Position numbers and translations under genes: made by a program. The notes below the pieces were generated by a model. The model saw only the letters and a program-made list of their open reading frames with translations. It had not been told where the DNA came from and ran no database searches. Shown piece after piece: positions 63,285-64,000 of a stretch of DNA of 64,000 nt (position 1 is its first letter; each line of letters opens with the position of its first letter). The DNA comes from Curvibacter lanceolatus ATCC 14669 (GTDB lineage: Bacteria > Pseudomonadota > Gammaproteobacteria > Burkholderiales > Burkholderiaceae_C). Location: NCBI RefSeq assembly GCF_000381265.1, contig NZ_KB906272.1, forward strand, positions 1 through 64,000, given 5' to 3'.

Positions 63285-63650
63285 TCAGTTCAGCGCGTTG
63301 ATCTTGGCCTTGAGCTCGGCAGGATCGACCGGCTTGGTGATGTAGCCCCGGGCGCCCTGCCGCAAACCCCAGACCCGGTCGGTTTCCTGGTTCTTGCTGG
63401 TGCACATGATGATGGGCACGTCGGCGTACTTGGGGTCGCGGCTGATCGAGCGTGTCAGCTGGAAGCCGTTCTGGCCGGGCATCACGACATCCATCAGGAT
63501 GAGGTCGGGCTTTTCTTCAGCCAGGCGCTTGAATGCTTCGTCAGCGTTTTCAGCGGTGCGGACCTGCATACCGCTTTTCTGCAGCAAATCAGACAGGAAC
63601 ATCAGTTCCGTCTTCGAATCGTCAACGATCAGCACTTTGTGAATCGACAT
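63285..63650 (-). CDS. pilH: Response regulator PilH
   Basis: A 121-residue stand-alone receiver. Acidic pocket VLIVDDSKTELM, acceptor Asp in LILMDVVMPGQNGF, Thr in IIMCTSKNQ and Lys in GYITKPVD are all present. In Pseudomonas PilH helps end pilus retraction signalling or drains phosphate from ChpA. The start overlaps the stop of pilG (TGATG), so the two are coupled. Confidence 0.92.
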   Translation of the reverse strand: MSIHKVLIVDDSKTELMFLSDLLQKSGMQVRTAENADEAFKRLAEEKPDLILMDVVMPGQNGFQLTRSISRDPKYADVPIIMCTSKNQETDRVWGLRQGARGYITKPVDPAELKAKINALN

Positions 63651-64000
63651 CACAACGCTCCTAGAGTCGGCATACCGAATTGCCGCACGGCCTGCAGCAA
63701 CTGGTCCTTGGTGAAGGGTTTGGTGAGGTAGTCCTGACAACCCACCATGCGTCCGCGCGCCTTGTCGAACACGCCGTCCTTGGAGGACAGCATCACGACC
63801 GGCGTCGCAGCAAAGCGCTCATTGCGTTTGATGATGGCACAGGTCTGGTAGCCATCCAGCTTGGGCATCAGGATGTCGCAGAAGATCAGCTGCGGCTCGT
63901 AGTCATTGACCTTGGCGAGCGCATCAAAGCCGTCGTCGGCCAGCAGGACGTCATGGCCGCCTTGCTTGAGAAAGATTTCGGCGCTGCGGCGGATGGTGTT
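63650..64000 (-). CDS. pilG: Response regulator PilG (5' end outside the window)
   Basis: The 116 residues present are the C-terminal part of a receiver. Acceptor Asp is in LIFCDILMPKLDGYQ, with PVVMLSSKDGVFDKARGR and the Lys of DYLTKPFT. These are the features of PilG, which stimulates pilus extension through PilB. The frame runs off the window edge, so the N-terminal acidic pocket is missing. Its stop codon shares a base with the pilH start. Confidence 0.9.
   Translation of the reverse strand, partial: NTIRRSAEIFLKQGGHDVLLADDGFDALAKVNDYEPQLIFCDILMPKLDGYQTCAIIKRNERFAATPVVMLSSKDGVFDKARGRMVGCQDYLTKPFTKDQLLQAVRQFGMPTLGAL

Overview
The window looks like a chromosomal segment of a motile, high-GC betaproteobacterium of the order Burkholderiales, most like the Comamonadaceae / Sphaerotilaceae (Aquabacterium, Leptothrix or Rubrivivax relatives). 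This is inferred from an FlhC-type flagellar master regulator, an aerobic box benzoyl-CoA cluster with a BoxR regulator, a lysine/alanine-rich H1-like histone, and the ffh / cytochrome-assembly / pilSR / ampD gene order. I see no rRNA, tRNA, CRISPR array, insertion sequence or phage gene. Nearly every base is explained by dense coding with four-base ATGA overlaps.

Layout. (1) 1-3.6 kb: the 3' part of flhC with a strong terminator, an AT-rich gap, then an unusual plus-strand set: a Ser/Ala repeat protein, a lipoprotein, a stand-alone FlgH and a chalcone-isomerase-like secreted protein. (2) 3.6-6.8 kb: a receiver-TPR protein whose phospho-acceptor Asp is replaced by Glu, divergent from a diguanylate cyclase. 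(3) 6.9-17.2 kb: two divergent arms for aerobic benzoate degradation. boxR-boxC-boxB-boxA lie on the minus strand. A DUF4863 gene, boxD, benzoate-CoA ligase and an alpha/beta hydrolase lie on the plus strand. Benzoate is activated to benzoyl-CoA, epoxidised by BoxAB, ring-opened by BoxC, and the aldehyde is oxidised by BoxD. BoxR is the benzoyl-CoA-responsive regulator. A promoter with a TGCA palindrome over its -10 can be read upstream of boxC. (4) 17.1-27.1 kb: a flavin-split-barrel protein whose C-terminal half resembles Ppx/GppA, an SSB-like protein, miaB, ffh, a CcsA-type membrane protein, pilS-pilR and ampD.

(5) 27.3-32.7 kb: nrdA and nrdB for class Ia ribonucleotide reductase behind a promoter with two NrdR-like boxes, then the repetitive histone. 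(6) 32.7-41.1 kb: a PfkB kinase, a zinc-ribbon/DUF3426 protein, prmA, accC-accB, a TlpA-like thioredoxin, a conserved hypothetical and mpl. (7) 41.1-48.4 kb: a phosphonate-type ABC importer with two permeases, a small zinc-ribbon protein, an orphan sensor kinase followed by a SiaB-like protein, and an acyltransferase. (8) 48.4-64 kb: pyrC'-pyrB-pyrR-ruvX-yqgE, a photolyase, and a twitching-motility chemosensory operon (pilG, pilH, pilI, pilJ and a 2170-residue ChpA/PilL). The order resembles the algH-pyr-pil/chp region of Pseudomonas, but with no adjacent pilK or cheB.

The items that most deserve a second look are the PNPOx-Ppx/GppA fusion at 17.2-18.2 kb, the Ser/Ala protein plus lone FlgH locus at 0.9-3.6 kb, the Glu-for-Asp receiver-TPR protein, and the regulatory architecture of the box cluster (palindromic operator, inter-gene hairpin and internal terminator). 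All functional statements come from motif recognition by eye. No database search was run.
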